Origin: Tetramitus jugosus
Taxonomy: Eukaryota > Heterolobosea > Eutetramitea > Acrasida > Vahlkampfiidae
DNA length: 64,000 nt
Direction of reading: 5' to 3'
NCBI GenBank assembly: GCA_937625935.1
Contig: OW569370.1
Span: 124,001 to 188,000 of the forward strand
Every line of letters begins with the position of its first letter. Position 1 is the first letter of the stretch. Both the position numbers and the translations under genes were made by a program. Positions 1-10,317 of this stretch are shown here, piece by piece. The notes under the pieces were generated by a model that worked only from the letters and a program-made list of their open reading frames with translations, ran no database searches and had not been told where the DNA came from.

Positions 1-214
1 TTTCGGCCATAAAAACTAACAACCGTAACATGGTAAATAGGAGAGCGCTTAAAGTCGAGTTTAGAAATTCACTACAGATGTCACACAAAGTCCTTGCACT
101 TCAGTGTCTTCCAAGGAGGGTTTTGAACCTTCAAGCTTGGAATTTGCTTGCCGGCAGAGACATATCTCACGTTAACTCAACCTCCATGAATGACAACAAC
201 AAAATATTGTCACC

Positions 215-1555
215 ATGTCTGCCAGTGATATGAGCAATAACAACGTAATAATTGAAATTAATTCTACCCTTTGCCGAGACTTATGGTCAAAAGTTATAGA
301 GTTTTGTGACACGAGAGCTTGGTTGTTATTGAGTTACACTTGCAGAGGAATCAATCAATCCAAGTACAATCGATTCCTCATGGGCAACAAGCAGAGAACA
401 CTAAAGATCGATCTGAGTGGTCAAGAAGTTGAACACTGGTTTCAATTGGGACAAGGAACATTGTTTAATGTTTACATGGCATGGAATCGACATGTTGTGG
501 ATGATCATTTCCGATATTTGCAAGGCATCCACACACTCGATATTAGTCATTGTCAACAAATAACAGACAAAGCAATTGTTCATTTATCTGGCATTCACAC
601 ACTCAAAATGCGTGATTGTAGGGGTATCACAGATGATATATTCTCTCACTTGATAGGAATTCATACACTTGATATGAGTTATTGCAGTCAATTGACAGAT
701 CAAGCTATATCCTATCTGACTGGCATTCATACGCTCAGCATGAGTAATTGTCGTGGAATCACTGACAATGCATTCCAATATTTGGCTGGAATTCACACGC
801 TTGACATTAGTGCCTGTGACAATATCACTAACAGTGGGTTTGCTCATTTGAAAGGTGTTCATGCACTCAACATGAGTAATTGTGAGAACATCACAGACCA
901 AGCTATTTCTCATTTGACTGGCATTCATACACTCGATATAAGTAGTTGTAGTTCTATCACTTGCAATGCCTTTGTCCATTTAATTGGTATTCATGCATTG
1001 AATATGGCCCGTTGTGATCAAATCACTGACAATGCGTTCCTTCATTTGGTTGGCATCCACTCACTCGATATAAGTGGCTGCACTAAAGTTACAGACAAAG
1101 CGTTTTCTCATTTGAACGGTCTTCATACACTCAACATGAGAGGTTGCAAGCAAATCACCGACCAAGCTTTTCCTCATTTGAAAGGTATTCATACACTCAA
1201 CATGAGTTCTTGCACCTCAATCACGAACAATGCCTTCGTTCATTTGTCTGGCATTCACACACTAGATGTGGCTTATTGCAATCAAATCACAGACGATGCA
1301 CTTTGTTTGAAAAATGTCCATACGCTCAACCTGAGTGGTTGCAAAAACATCACAGACGAAGCTTTTGTTCATTTAACCACCATTCATTCACTCAATATGG
1401 CTCGATGCCATCAAGAATCAATCACTGAGAAAGCACTCTTGCCCTTGAAGAATCTGCACGAGCTCTATTGGTCTGATTATAATCGAGACACGAACTTTGT
1501 CGAAAGAGTGACTGGGCATTGTGAAGTTCATTCAATATCTCTCGTTTGGAAATGA
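215..1555 (+). CDS. Leucine-rich repeat protein with F-box-like N terminus
   Basis: Encodes 446 aa in a single exon. Residues 20-55 look like a degenerate F-box helix region (LWSKVIEFCD, then a TCRGIN stretch). From about residue 104 to 410 there are about 14 tandem repeats of 22 residues. Their consensus is G-I-H-T-L-x-M-S-x-C-x-x-I-T-D-x-A-F-x-H-L, which is an LRR of the cysteine-containing type. Such repeats form a curved protein-binding surface, and with an F-box they usually select substrates for SCF ubiquitin ligases; that role is inferred. The repeat period is also visible in the DNA as 66 bp. The C-terminal tail (HCEVHSISL) recurs in a remnant near 33.9 kb, so this belongs to a local, duplicating family. 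The start is the first ATG of the frame; a second in-frame ATG lies 5 codons later. Confidence 0.85.
   Translation: MSASDMSNNNVIIEINSTLCRDLWSKVIEFCDTRAWLLLSYTCRGINQSKYNRFLMGNKQRTLKIDLSGQEVEHWFQLGQGTLFNVYMAWNRHVVDDHFRYLQGIHTLDISHCQQITDKAIVHLSGIHTLKMRDCRGITDDIFSHLIGIHTLDMSYCSQLTDQAISYLTGIHTLSMSNCRGITDNAFQYLAGIHTLDISACDNITNSGFAHLKGVHALNMSNCENITDQAISHLTGIHTLDISSCSSITCNAFVHLIGIHALNMARCDQITDNAFLHLVGIHSLDISGCTKVTDKAFSHLNGLHTLNMRGCKQITDQAFPHLKGIHTLNMSSCTSITNNAFVHLSGIHTLDVAYCNQITDDALCLKNVHTLNLSGCKNITDEAFVHLTTIHSLNMARCHQESITEKALLPLKNLHELYWSDYNRDTNFVERVTGHCEVHSISLVWK
524..1430 (+). repeat. 66-bp tandem coding repeat array (LRR units)
   Basis: About 14 diverged copies of a 66-bp unit encode the 22-residue LRR. 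The most constant part is the stretch encoding G-I-H-T-L. The last two units depart from the 22-residue length. Confidence 0.8.
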
Positions 1556-1560
1556 CCATA

Positions 1561-1829
1561 AGATTAAACTGAAAATGTCACAAAACTAATCGGCGATTGC
1601 ACTGAGTTCATGAATCAAATCTCCCCAACTGATAGAGCCAAGTATCAATCAATCATTGATCAGTTGTACCAGCGCTTCTTCTAACTTCCAAAGTGCATCA
1701 ACAAAAGTAGCACAGAGCGATGATACGATGAAACAAAACTTCCTTCAGAATTTTATGAACGTAGCTAACACTAGCCTCCAAACTGCTGTCAACCAGATGA
1801 ATGTACTACAACCGTGTAAACAACCATAA
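1561..1829 (+). pseudogene. Possible degenerate coding remnant downstream of the LRR gene
   Basis: The spacer from 1556 to 2219 has no convincing intact gene. Two short adjacent open stretches in different frames look coding-like. Frame 1 (about 1583-1684) reads through NQISPTDRAKYQSIIDQLYQ to a stop. Frame 2 (about 1683-1829) reads MKQNFLQNFMNVANTSLQTA and ends in a stop. The amino-acid composition is typical of amoebal proteins, and the abutting ends suggest one frameshifted gene. No family was recognised. The rest of the spacer (1830-2219) shows nothing I can support. Confidence 0.3.
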
Positions 1830-2219
1830 CATGCTGAATCAACTCCTCTTCTCTTTTGTTCATTAATTTGGTGCATTGGAACCTGTTAGCTTTGATAGCA
1901 TCTCTGTACACTTTCCCCAAGTACGCTTGAACCTTTAGAAAGATATTTGATCATTGTTGGTTGGTTGTTGCGATTGACAAAATGTATTCTAACTGATAAA
2001 CACACTTGTCTGCTTCAAAGCACCTAATTTGACTCCATGGTTGAGCGAAGTGTTCCACAGCAAGTAAGACCATTTTGTTTCCAACTCGAGTGTTCCTATC
2101 GACATACACTCCATAGACAAAGATTAATTTAGTCTTCAAGAGTGAAGGTCACTAAGGTAATACAACACGATTCTCGTGGAGGTTTAAATGCGAATTTGGA
2201 GACATTGTTAGGACATAGT

Positions 2220-3314
2220 TTACAAAGATATGAAAAACTTTGGTGGTCCTTCAGAATCATTCACCGAAGTGCGAATTTCCGTTTGAATAGGAGGAGGGGG
2301 AGTACTAGCTGTGTCAGGTGAAAATGAATCAGATTGTGATAATGTCCGCTTTTCCTTAAGCACCATACTAGAGCCGTGCCTTGGTGCAGGTGAGCCATGA
2401 TGATCACAAGAATAAATAGGTCTGTATGTGTTTGTCACACTAGAATCAGGACTGATGGGAGAACCATAGGCATGTACGGGTACTTGAGTAGTCCTTGGTA
2501 CAGTTTGATCAATGTTCGTGCTTGAGTTGTCCGTTGTTGTACTTGATGGACTTTGCTTCCGTAAATCTTTACTACTACTGTTGTTGCTACTGGTACCACC
2601 ACCACCACTACTACTATTACTCTCCTTATTGCTGCGTCCACTACCCGTAAACAATCGTTCGAGAAAACCCTTGGGTCGTTCGATTCTCTCTTGTCTTTCA
2701 AACCGCCACAGTTGACTCTTCTTTTGTGGATCAAACTTTGTCATGATGGGTACCTTGTGCTTGGGATCGAAATGAGCTACACAATCCGTATCACTATCCA
2801 GAGCCTTACCCGTCACCACACTCAACACATGAAAACAAGTTTCACTGGATCGGTCATACTTGACCGGTGAAATAATCCACTTGAAATAATCGTTGGATCT
2901 CTGATTCGACAAATTTAAAATCTTGTACGATGACGACAATGAAGAAGAAGCCGACGACGATGACGATGACGAAGATGACGAAGATGACAATGACGACGAT
3001 GAGAGCTTTCTGAGAAAGGGACTAGGGTGTGTCGTCGGCTGAGGCACATTTTCATTCGAATCAAGTACCATGAGCTTACCAGAAATGAAATCTGTTCGTA
3101 TCAGATAGACACCATCCGATGAACCACTAAATGTGGTAGAACGTTCCAGGAGCCATTGATGATTGGCCTTGGGTGGTGCTCCACCATTGTTCCACATGAA
3201 TGGTCGTTTGTACTTTGAATTGAGTTGTTTGACGTGAGGGGCTGCGGCATTACAATCGATGCACATGTCAGAGACGACACTTGTGATGCGATAGTATCCA
3301 GTCTCTAGCAGCAT
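2220..3314 (-). CDS. Ricin-B-lectin-like (beta-trefoil) protein with serine-rich linkers
   Basis: Encodes 364 aa in a single exon with an ATG start. The N-terminal half reads like a beta-trefoil: GYYRITSVVSDMCIDC near residue 6, a W at about 39, GVYLIRTD near 69 and LMVLDSNENV near 82. A second set lies at about 140-200 (YFKWIISPVKYD, FHVLSVVTGKALD, QLWRFERQER). Ricin-type trefoils usually bind sugars, but here the QxW signature is weak, so the ligand is unknown. A long poly-serine tract (roughly residues 105-130) splits the two sets. The last 140 residues are low-complexity S/T/P/G, probably disordered. There is no signal peptide, so a cytoplasmic location is likely. It is divergently placed to the F-box-like gene. 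Confidence 0.6.
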   Translation of the reverse strand: MLLETGYYRITSVVSDMCIDCNAAAPHVKQLNSKYKRPFMWNNGGAPPKANHQWLLERSTTFSGSSDGVYLIRTDFISGKLMVLDSNENVPQPTTHPSPFLRKLSSSSLSSSSSSSSSSSSASSSLSSSYKILNLSNQRSNDYFKWIISPVKYDRSSETCFHVLSVVTGKALDSDTDCVAHFDPKHKVPIMTKFDPQKKSQLWRFERQERIERPKGFLERLFTGSGRSNKESNSSSGGGGTSSNNSSSKDLRKQSPSSTTTDNSSTNIDQTVPRTTQVPVHAYGSPISPDSSVTNTYRPIYSCDHHGSPAPRHGSSMVLKEKRTLSQSDSFSPDTASTPPPPIQTEIRTSVNDSEGPPKFFISL

Positions 3315-3477
3315 TTTTCTTCTTATTGCTCGTTTTTTTTTCGTCTGGGTAGGAGTTGAAAAGATAGCAGCAGGACTTTTTTTTAGGCCTTACTGACATC
3401 CATCATGAAGATTTCGTTGAAGGTTCCAGAGAAAGAACTTGATTTACGAAACTTTGGTCACCAAAGCGAAAAAAAGA

Positions 3478-4323
3478 ATGCAACAACTGAGCCGAGATGA
3501 ATTGTTTGTAATTTATGAGTACCTTGATCTGAAGTCCATTTTGAACTTTAGCTTAGTGTCTCACGATGCCAGTAAGTGGTTGGTTGATGGAAATTCTTGC
3601 ATCTGGTCTCCCGTCAGTCACCGCTTTACTTACTACACACAATTGAACCCAGCAAAACTTACATGGAAGATTGGTCAATATCTGCAAAAGTTTGGAACGT
3701 ACAAGGGCGTTATTCAACAATTCATGTTGTACCGGTTCTGTGACGAATATGAGAATGAAAACAACTGGAAGCACGTCAACACATTTTTGAACCACAGAAG
3801 AACGTTAAAGACTGATGATACGGAGTGGCAAACATTTAAGATCAATGTTCCTTTGGAGCTAGGTAAAGTATACTCGTGGGACTTTGTGTTGGATGAGTAT
3901 TCGGGCAAACTTAATACGTACAACGTACTACTCGGTCTCAGTACATTCCAAGAAGATGCGCGAGGAGTGAATTTGAAACAATCACTGGTAGGATGCGATA
4001 GCAATGTTGGGATATCCCTCAACGTTGGTCGCATAAAACTGCACTATGGCTGTCCTAGTCTAACGTCATTTGCCATGAAGCAGAGCCAGGTGGATCTTCA
4101 AGCGAAAGCAGGAGATGTATTCACTTTCATACTCGACACCAAAGGATCCAAGTACCACAGCGCGACAAGAAGCAAAGTCAATCTCACCCTCTACTTGAAT
4201 GGATCATTGTTGACCTCACTCGCCGTATCTCTCCATTCAAGTGAAGGTCACAAGTTCTATCCAGGCATTTCAACGATACATGCCCAAACAATTACACTAC
4301 GACCCAGTCATCTATCCTTATAG
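3478..4323 (+). CDS. F-box-like protein with C-terminal beta-rich domain
   Basis: Encodes 281 aa from the first in-frame ATG; the open frame extends upstream only through a TTG codon and then meets a TGA. An ATG at 3405 is in another frame and soon stops. Residues 2-40 fit an F-box (LSRDELFVIYEYLDLKSILN followed by LVSHDASKW), the Skp1-binding module of SCF ubiquitin ligases. Residues from about 115 onward are beta-rich (TFKINVPLELGKVYSWDF, LYLNGSLL) and resemble a SPRY/concanavalin-like fold, which would be the target-binding part. No such match was computed. It is a plausible substrate receptor, but the substrate is unknown. Confidence 0.6.
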   Translation: MQQLSRDELFVIYEYLDLKSILNFSLVSHDASKWLVDGNSCIWSPVSHRFTYYTQLNPAKLTWKIGQYLQKFGTYKGVIQQFMLYRFCDEYENENNWKHVNTFLNHRRTLKTDDTEWQTFKINVPLELGKVYSWDFVLDEYSGKLNTYNVLLGLSTFQEDARGVNLKQSLVGCDSNVGISLNVGRIKLHYGCPSLTSFAMKQSQVDLQAKAGDVFTFILDTKGSKYHSATRSKVNLTLYLNGSLLTSLAVSLHSSEGHKFYPGISTIHAQTITLRPSHLSL

Positions 4324-4399
4324 TGAGTTCACGCACAACAAAAATACAACACTGTGTTGCAGCAGTACTATACAATCATATATGGACATGGAACGCACT

Positions 4400-4784
4400 C
4401 TATTTATTTGTCGTGTCACTCTGCTGTTGCAACTCAAACTTGTAATTCATCAATTCTTTTGACAAGTTGACCAAGCCGTCCTTTGCTGCCACAATATTCT
4501 TGTTTACAATCTTTGGATTCTTTTCGTTCTTGCATTTCTTGAATGATGACACAATTTCTTGTCGATATTTCTGAGCGAGAGATTACGGATGTGTGTAAAG
4601 TTGCAGTTGTGATAAAAATTTGCTCAATCACACAAATGAAAATGCATACCTTTTGCCGATCAACTGGAAATTGATGGGTCAGCCGCAACAATTGCATAAA
4701 AAGACTCAGGGACTCGTTTCGCTTCCGCTTGTTGGCTGCTGTTACGGGCTTCTTGAACTGCTTGACTAAACCAAAAATGACCAT
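4400..4784 (-). CDS. LYR-motif (complex 1 LYR family) small protein, two exons
   Basis: Spliced model: exon 4650-4784, intron 4571-4649 (79 nt, GTATGC...CTCAG), exon 4400-4570, giving 101 aa. Phase is 0 at the junction. Residues 25-60 fit the LYR pattern: SLFMQLLRLTHQFP, then DRQ joined across the splice to KYRQEIVSSFKK. The canonical L-Y-R is L-F-M here, but the following L-L-R and the basic I/F helix are kept. A conserved-looking second helix (AAKDGLVNLSKELMNYKF) follows. LYR proteins are small mitochondrial assembly factors or complex I subunits that bind acyl carrier protein. The exact member is not identified. Unspliced, the frame would give a nonsense tail, which supports the intron. 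Confidence 0.65.
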
Positions 4785-5185
4785 TTTTTGTTGTGTTTTT
4801 GTGTGAAGTTCCTCGCGGCTCTGGAAGTGGAGTTTTCTTTACAGTTCGTCCTTGGCGCCTTTTTGATCGCGCTTCTGAATTTCTAGTCGTTACGAAAAAG
4901 TTCTCTTGCTTCTCCCGCGGTCGTCCATCTTTTTTTCGTTAAGTGTACAAAAATTTGATGCACCACAAGCTCTCTAACACAACACTCTCTAGTTTCGCTC
5001 ATTGACACATACCCACACACGGTTACGAGCCTGATCCTTTTTAGACATCGTCCACTGTGCCTAGCAACTTCTTCTTATTAATCCCCTCGTTTGAAACAAA
5101 AGGGATATTCGCTCATAGAGGTATTACTCACTATTGATATACATATAAATCGTATCACATTTGATACCAAGAAAAAAACAACAGA
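4785..5185. other. Divergent intergenic region between LYR and Polo kinase genes
   Basis: The 401-bp spacer separates two divergently transcribed genes and must hold both promoters. It contains T-rich runs and no open frame of note. No RNA gene or clear TATA element is visible. Confidence 0.5.
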
Positions 5186-7657
5186 ATGAACATGAATAAT
5201 GTTGGTGTAAAGACTTTGGCCTTTCAGAGGCCAGCTCCAAGAACTTCCTCGTCGTCGTCTTCTGGTCCAATGTCCTCTCGCTTGACTCCATCCTCTCGGT
5301 ATGCTCAGTCATCTCCTTCTACGACTAGCTCTACGACTTCTCGTCGTGCTTCTAGTGCCACCTATAGCAGCACTTCAAGTAGCATTGCTAGTGGCGGTGT
5401 GAGCACAACAGTTTATGAGAGAACAAGGGAGTGTGGTGAAATTTTGAGAACGTACACTGTTGGAAAGCTCTTGGGAAAGGGTGGATTTGCAAAGGTTTAT
5501 GAGTTTGTAGACACATCGACAGGCAAATTAAGTGCTGCCAAGGTGATTGATAAGAATTCCTTGAAGAAGGAAAAGATGAAACAAAAGCTACTGACTGAGA
5601 TCAAGATTCATAAGTCAATGCGTCATAGGAACATTGTGAACTTTGAGCACTTTTTTAATGATGAGAAGAATGTCTACATCGTGCTAGAAGTTTGCCATTG
5701 TCATGTAAGTACCCACTACTATTATTGATTCAGTCTTCTATTATTCATCATCTAACACCCTTGTTGTTTGTGTAGTCGATGCTAGAGCTATTGAAAAAGA
5801 AGCAAAGATTAAATGAAGCAGAGGCCAAGTTCCTCATGTACCAAATATTGACCGGTGTGCAATACATGCACTCCAACTTGGTCATTCATCGAGATTTAAA
5901 GCTCGGAAACTTTTTCCTAACAGAAAACATGGAAGTGAAGATTGGTGACTTTGGACTGGCAGCTCAGTTGGAGTTTGATGGCCAACGAAAACAAACAATA
6001 TGTGGTACTCCAAATTATATCGCACCGTATGTCAATGAAATACTTTTTATTGTCTGGGTTTGGACAAACTTTAGCTAACCATCCCAAATATTTATCTATT
6101 AATAGGGAGATTTTACATCAAATGGGTCATAGTTATGAAGTCGATGTTTGGTCGATTGGTGTTATTCTATTTACGATGCTTGTTGGGACACCGCCATTCG
6201 AGACTGATGACGTAAAGAAAACGTACAGAAAGATTAAAGCAAACATTTATTCATTCCCTGATGAGATTTATGTCAGTGAATGTGCCAAGAATTTAATTAG
6301 GCGAATTTTGAATCCTGATCCTTCGCAAAGACCCTCCGTAAGGGAAATAATGAATGATAAGTTCTTCACCATGGCACAACAAACTCAATGCCCACCTTCT
6401 CTTCGTCAATACGCACAAGAGAATGCATCGGCTCCACCATTGTCTAGAAATATTCAACTCGAACAGCGATCGTCACCACTTGCAACTCGATCACCATTCC
6501 AGACTATTACAAATGTTCGACCAGACAAGACTGGATTGACTTCTCCATCTCCTGCCAAGAAGAGCTTCCCTAAGGCTACATATGCACCATACACAAGGAC
6601 GTCAACGACACCGAACAAGTATGTTCCATCAACTAGGCCAGCGACCGGATTGACTTCGTCTGCAAAGAGATTTGCCGCAGATGGATTCGATAGTCACTTA
6701 CCTTCTGCCAGGGCGATGACACCAAGTCCTCAATCAGTGAGGTCATCACCTACCGCAAAGGATGATTTAGTAACACGACCATTTTCAGCTCAGGCCACAG
6801 CACGAACGAACAATAGATCAAGTGCTCCAACCACAGATGACGATGTCGCTAATTTGACGAGCATGCACGACAATCTGACTCACAGTCTTCAGCGAGCAAT
6901 ACCAATGGACCGTATCATCAATACTCCCAACACAGTGCCATCAAATATTGTTGCTCCTGTGATCGAGAGACCGATGATGGAAGACATGGAGATGGAAGAT
7001 ATCGAGATAGAAGATGATGACGCGGAGATCCGTGATCCTGAGGCATGGGTCACTCAATGGGCTGATTTCTCTGGCAAGTATGGTCTAGCATATAAGCTAA
7101 ACAATGGTTATGTTGGAGCGCACTACAATGATGCAACAAAGCTTGTGTGGAAGGTCGAGTCGAGCACCATTGACTATATGGAAAGAAAGAAGACTTCTAC
7201 AGGTTCTTATGACGAAAGACAAACATTTGGCTCTTCAAACACTCCCGAGTTCTTGAACAAGAAGATCACATTGATCAAATACTTTAAACAATATCTTGAG
7301 AATGAACAAAAGAACAAGGAAAAGGGCAGCGGCGATTGTGGTTCATGTGGATTTACCGGACAAACACCAGCGAACAAGAGCAATGATGATGTGTACGTGA
7401 AAAGGTGGTTGCGGACTCGACACGCGGTCATATTTAGGTTGAGCAACAAAATTATTCAAGTTTCATTCTTCGACCACACAGAGATTATTTTGTCTAGCGA
7501 AGCAAGACTTGTAACATATACCGATCATGACGGAAAGAGAAGTACATACTCATTGAAGACTGTAATGAAAGATCCACAACCAGATTTGGCAAAGAGGTTA
7601 AAGTATACCAAGGATATTCTTTATCAATTAATTAGTAAGCAAGGAACGAGCTCATAA
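5186..7657 (+). CDS. PLK: Polo-like kinase (three exons)
   Basis: Spliced model: exon 5186-5704, intron 5705-5775, exon 5776-6026, intron 6027-6105, exon 6106-7657, giving 773 aa. Both introns are GT-AG, and splicing restores the kinase core without gaps. A Ser/Thr-rich tail (1-85) precedes the kinase domain (about 90-343). That domain has the glycine loop [12 protein letters not shown], the catalytic lysine in SAAKVI, HRD at 211-213, DFG at 231-233, the T-loop [13 protein letters not shown] (Thr247 is the activating site equivalent) and the [13 protein letters not shown] helix. A disordered linker leads to two polo boxes: [18 protein letters not shown] (about 570) and [14 protein letters not shown] (about 690-760). 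Polo boxes bind primed phosphopeptides and target the kinase to spindle poles, kinetochores and basal bodies. It likely drives mitotic entry. Confidence 0.95.
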
Positions 7658-7780
7658 GGTCTCAACATTTAAACTTATGGTTTGATACATAAAAGTTGTC
7701 ATCCACTACAATTATGCCAGTCGTGTATTATTGTCGAACCACACTAACATTTACGATGAAACGAATACAACATTAAATAT

Positions 7781-10258
7781 TTACTTGACTCTGAACCCGA
7801 ATCTGTTAGTGGCTCTGGTCGCCTTTTTAGCTTGATTGTTGGCTGAGGGAGTGTAAAGGACATCTTCAAAATTTTCCAGTCCTTCGATAACGCTCAGATT
7901 GATGTGGTTCTGAGTTTCTTCAGTGTCATCTCCCTCATTGCTCTCTTGCGCTTCATGGAAAGGATAAAGATTGGCTTGTTGTAAGCTCCGAGGGAATATG
8001 GAAGCGATTGTCCGAGGTGGGCTATTCGGACTCGTAAACCCGGATTGGCTCTCCTGGTACTGACTTGGAGTACCTACTCCTTGTGGATAGGGAGAAAGTA
8101 GCAGTGTTGCCTCTTGTTTTTTGCGAACAGGTGAAGGAGATTGAATGTTGGACGAGTAACCAATAGATGGGTAGGGACTCATGGCATGCTTACTCGAGTG
8201 TTTAGGTTCTGTAGATAGATAATACTGAACAACAGAAGCAGAATTATCTCGTGACTGTGAGTGTGCAGGTTTCTTCTGTTCAGTCTTGTTTGTCACTGGT
8301 CGTTTTTTCGTCACGGATGTTGTCTGGGGTTGGGGATTAGCACTGGCATCAGATACGGCCCCCCTCATAGATGAAACACTTCGTGGTTCAATTAGGTCGG
8401 CTTTCGCTGCATTGTAGTTGTTTGGGAGTTGTTCTAGCATGATTTCTTGCTTGACAGCTTTCTGTTTCCTGGATTGTTCTTCGGCAAACTTACGAATACG
8501 TTCGTCTCTCTTCTGAAAGTGAAGTCGTCTCTTACTTTCAACCTCCTCTTGTTCCTTCCTCCTTCTATCTTCCTCTTTGCGCTTTGCTTCCGCTGCTCTT
8601 TGAGCTGCCTTCTTGCGTGACTCGTCAATCTTGAGTTTGTCTAGCAGAACTTTCTCTTGGTTTTGTTGATTTGTTTCTTCTTCCTTTTCCTCTTCTAGTT
8701 CCTCCTCCTGTATAATTTGTTGTACAATTTCTCGTGATTTACTCTGTTGTCTCTCTCTTTCAAGTTGCTTTCGCTGTTTTTCCTTCAACAACTCCAAGTT
8801 TCTCTGCTTTTCAAGCTCCTTCTGCTGCCTCAACTCCTCTTCCTCCTTTTTCTTCCGTTGAAGCTCCATTGCTCTCTGCTTTGCCAACTTGTGACCATTT
8901 TCTACACTTACCTTGTATTCTTTCTTCGGTAGTTCTTCTTGTAGGGCACCTATTCTCTTCGTTTTATCTCTCGATTTTACTTCAGTAGAAGTGTTGGTAT
9001 CTGGGATGTGTTGTTTGTTACCTCTTTGTTGTCTTTGCATTTCTTCAATCGATATTTGAGGTTGAGTTGTAGTGTTAGGTTCATGGTTAGGTGTGTGTTG
9101 ATGTGATGAGATTTGCTCGGGATAGTGTAAAATTTGGGGAAGATGGCCTGATAATTGCTTGGTTTCCTCAATACAAACTGAGTAAGAGTAGTTAAGACCT
9201 TCACACTCTTGGATATACTTTGCTTTCAGCATTTCCAGTAACGACAGGCTCTGTTGCAAGAGCTCCTCTTCGTGATGCGAGTTGTTTCGAATTTCTACAA
9301 AATCTAATTCCATTAGTATTCGATCTCTTTCTGCTCTTTGTCTCGTTAAATCCATACTTAGTTGTACACACCTCTCCCGAAGTCGGTCAACATTTCTCTT
9401 ACTCTCTTCGAACAGCATTCGGTGTCCTGACTGCTGAATTTGTGGTGTAATCATAGAGTAAGCGTTGGACATGGTCATTGGTGACTTTGGGATGGGACTA
9501 CGAGGACGTTGTTGCTCGATCGTAACAGTAGGGTTCTGGATATTAGTAGGATGATATACAAACGAAGTAGTTCTTTCTTTGTTGCGGGTAACGTTTTGTG
9601 CATTCGAAGAACTAGCAGGCGTAGATGAATAGAGTTCTCTTCTGCTATAGTAGTCTGCAATTTTCTTACGAACCGCATGTATATTCTGATACCATTGACT
9701 TGTCCACTCTTTGATCCCCTGTTCGGTTACGAAGTAGATTGTAGCACTAAAATGTAAGTTCATGAACCAGGAAGATGTTCGATAGATTCACCTCGTGACA
9801 GTGTAAGTACTTACTTCTACACTAAATGGAACTATTTCTGGTTCAATCTGTATGCATTCGCAAATTTCTCCCCATATCTCCTTGATTTGTTCCAACTTCT
9901 CATCAATCTTCTCTTGGCCCTCCCATTTGCACATAATTTGCACTTGAAGTATCACTCCATTTCGAAACTCATTCACCTTTCGTGCAACAAATTGTTAGTC
10001 GCTATTTCTTCAAATGAGTTGATAATCTCTGCTATTAAGAACATCATATTGTACCTTCTTTTCGAGCTCTTCGCGAGAGTACTTTGGAACGTGTGGTTCA
10101 GGTTCTTCTTCCAAATCTTCGGATGATGAGATGTAACCATCGTCGTCAATATCACTTGAATCAAGATCGCTACTATCGTACAATTCTTCATCCTCTTCAC
10201 CTTCGTACTCTGGTCTAAGACCACCATACTCTTCGTATGGTTGAGATGGTTGGTACAT
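7781..10258 (-). CDS. Coiled-coil protein of unknown function, three exons
   Basis: Spliced model: exon 10055-10258, intron 9977-10054, exon 9792-9976, intron 9747-9791, exon 7781-9746, giving 784 aa. The second intron uses GTGAAT...TTTTAG (45 nt), the choice that keeps phase with the long last exon. The alternative donor GTAAGT at the same exon does not. The N terminus is acidic (EYEGEEDEELYDSSDLDSSD). Residues 69-145 form a mixed alpha/beta region (ICECIQIEPEIVPFSVEVST), perhaps a small folded domain. About residues 190-240 and 340-560 are strongly predicted coiled coil, dominated by K/E/R/Q heptads. The rest is disordered S/P/Q-rich sequence. No family was recognised. Cytoskeletal or scaffold roles are common for such proteins but are not shown here. 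It starts 59 bp downstream of the AAA gene's stop. Confidence 0.7.
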
Positions 10259-10317
10259 TTGTTGTTTCACAATTTGGCGCGAGCTTAACTGTTGCAAAAA
10301 TCAAAATATTAGGACGA

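Noticed and set aside
584-979. 131-aa minus-strand open frame
   Set aside because: Antisense shadow of the LRR repeat array; its own repeats mirror the 66-bp unit.
3439-3477. Longer N terminus for the F-box-like gene
   Set aside because: It begins at TTG; the first in-frame ATG is 3478 and an upstream TGA closes the frame.
9747-9830. GTAAGT donor nearer the start of this intron in the coiled-coil gene
   Set aside because: It breaks frame with the long last exon; GTGAAT at 9791 keeps it.
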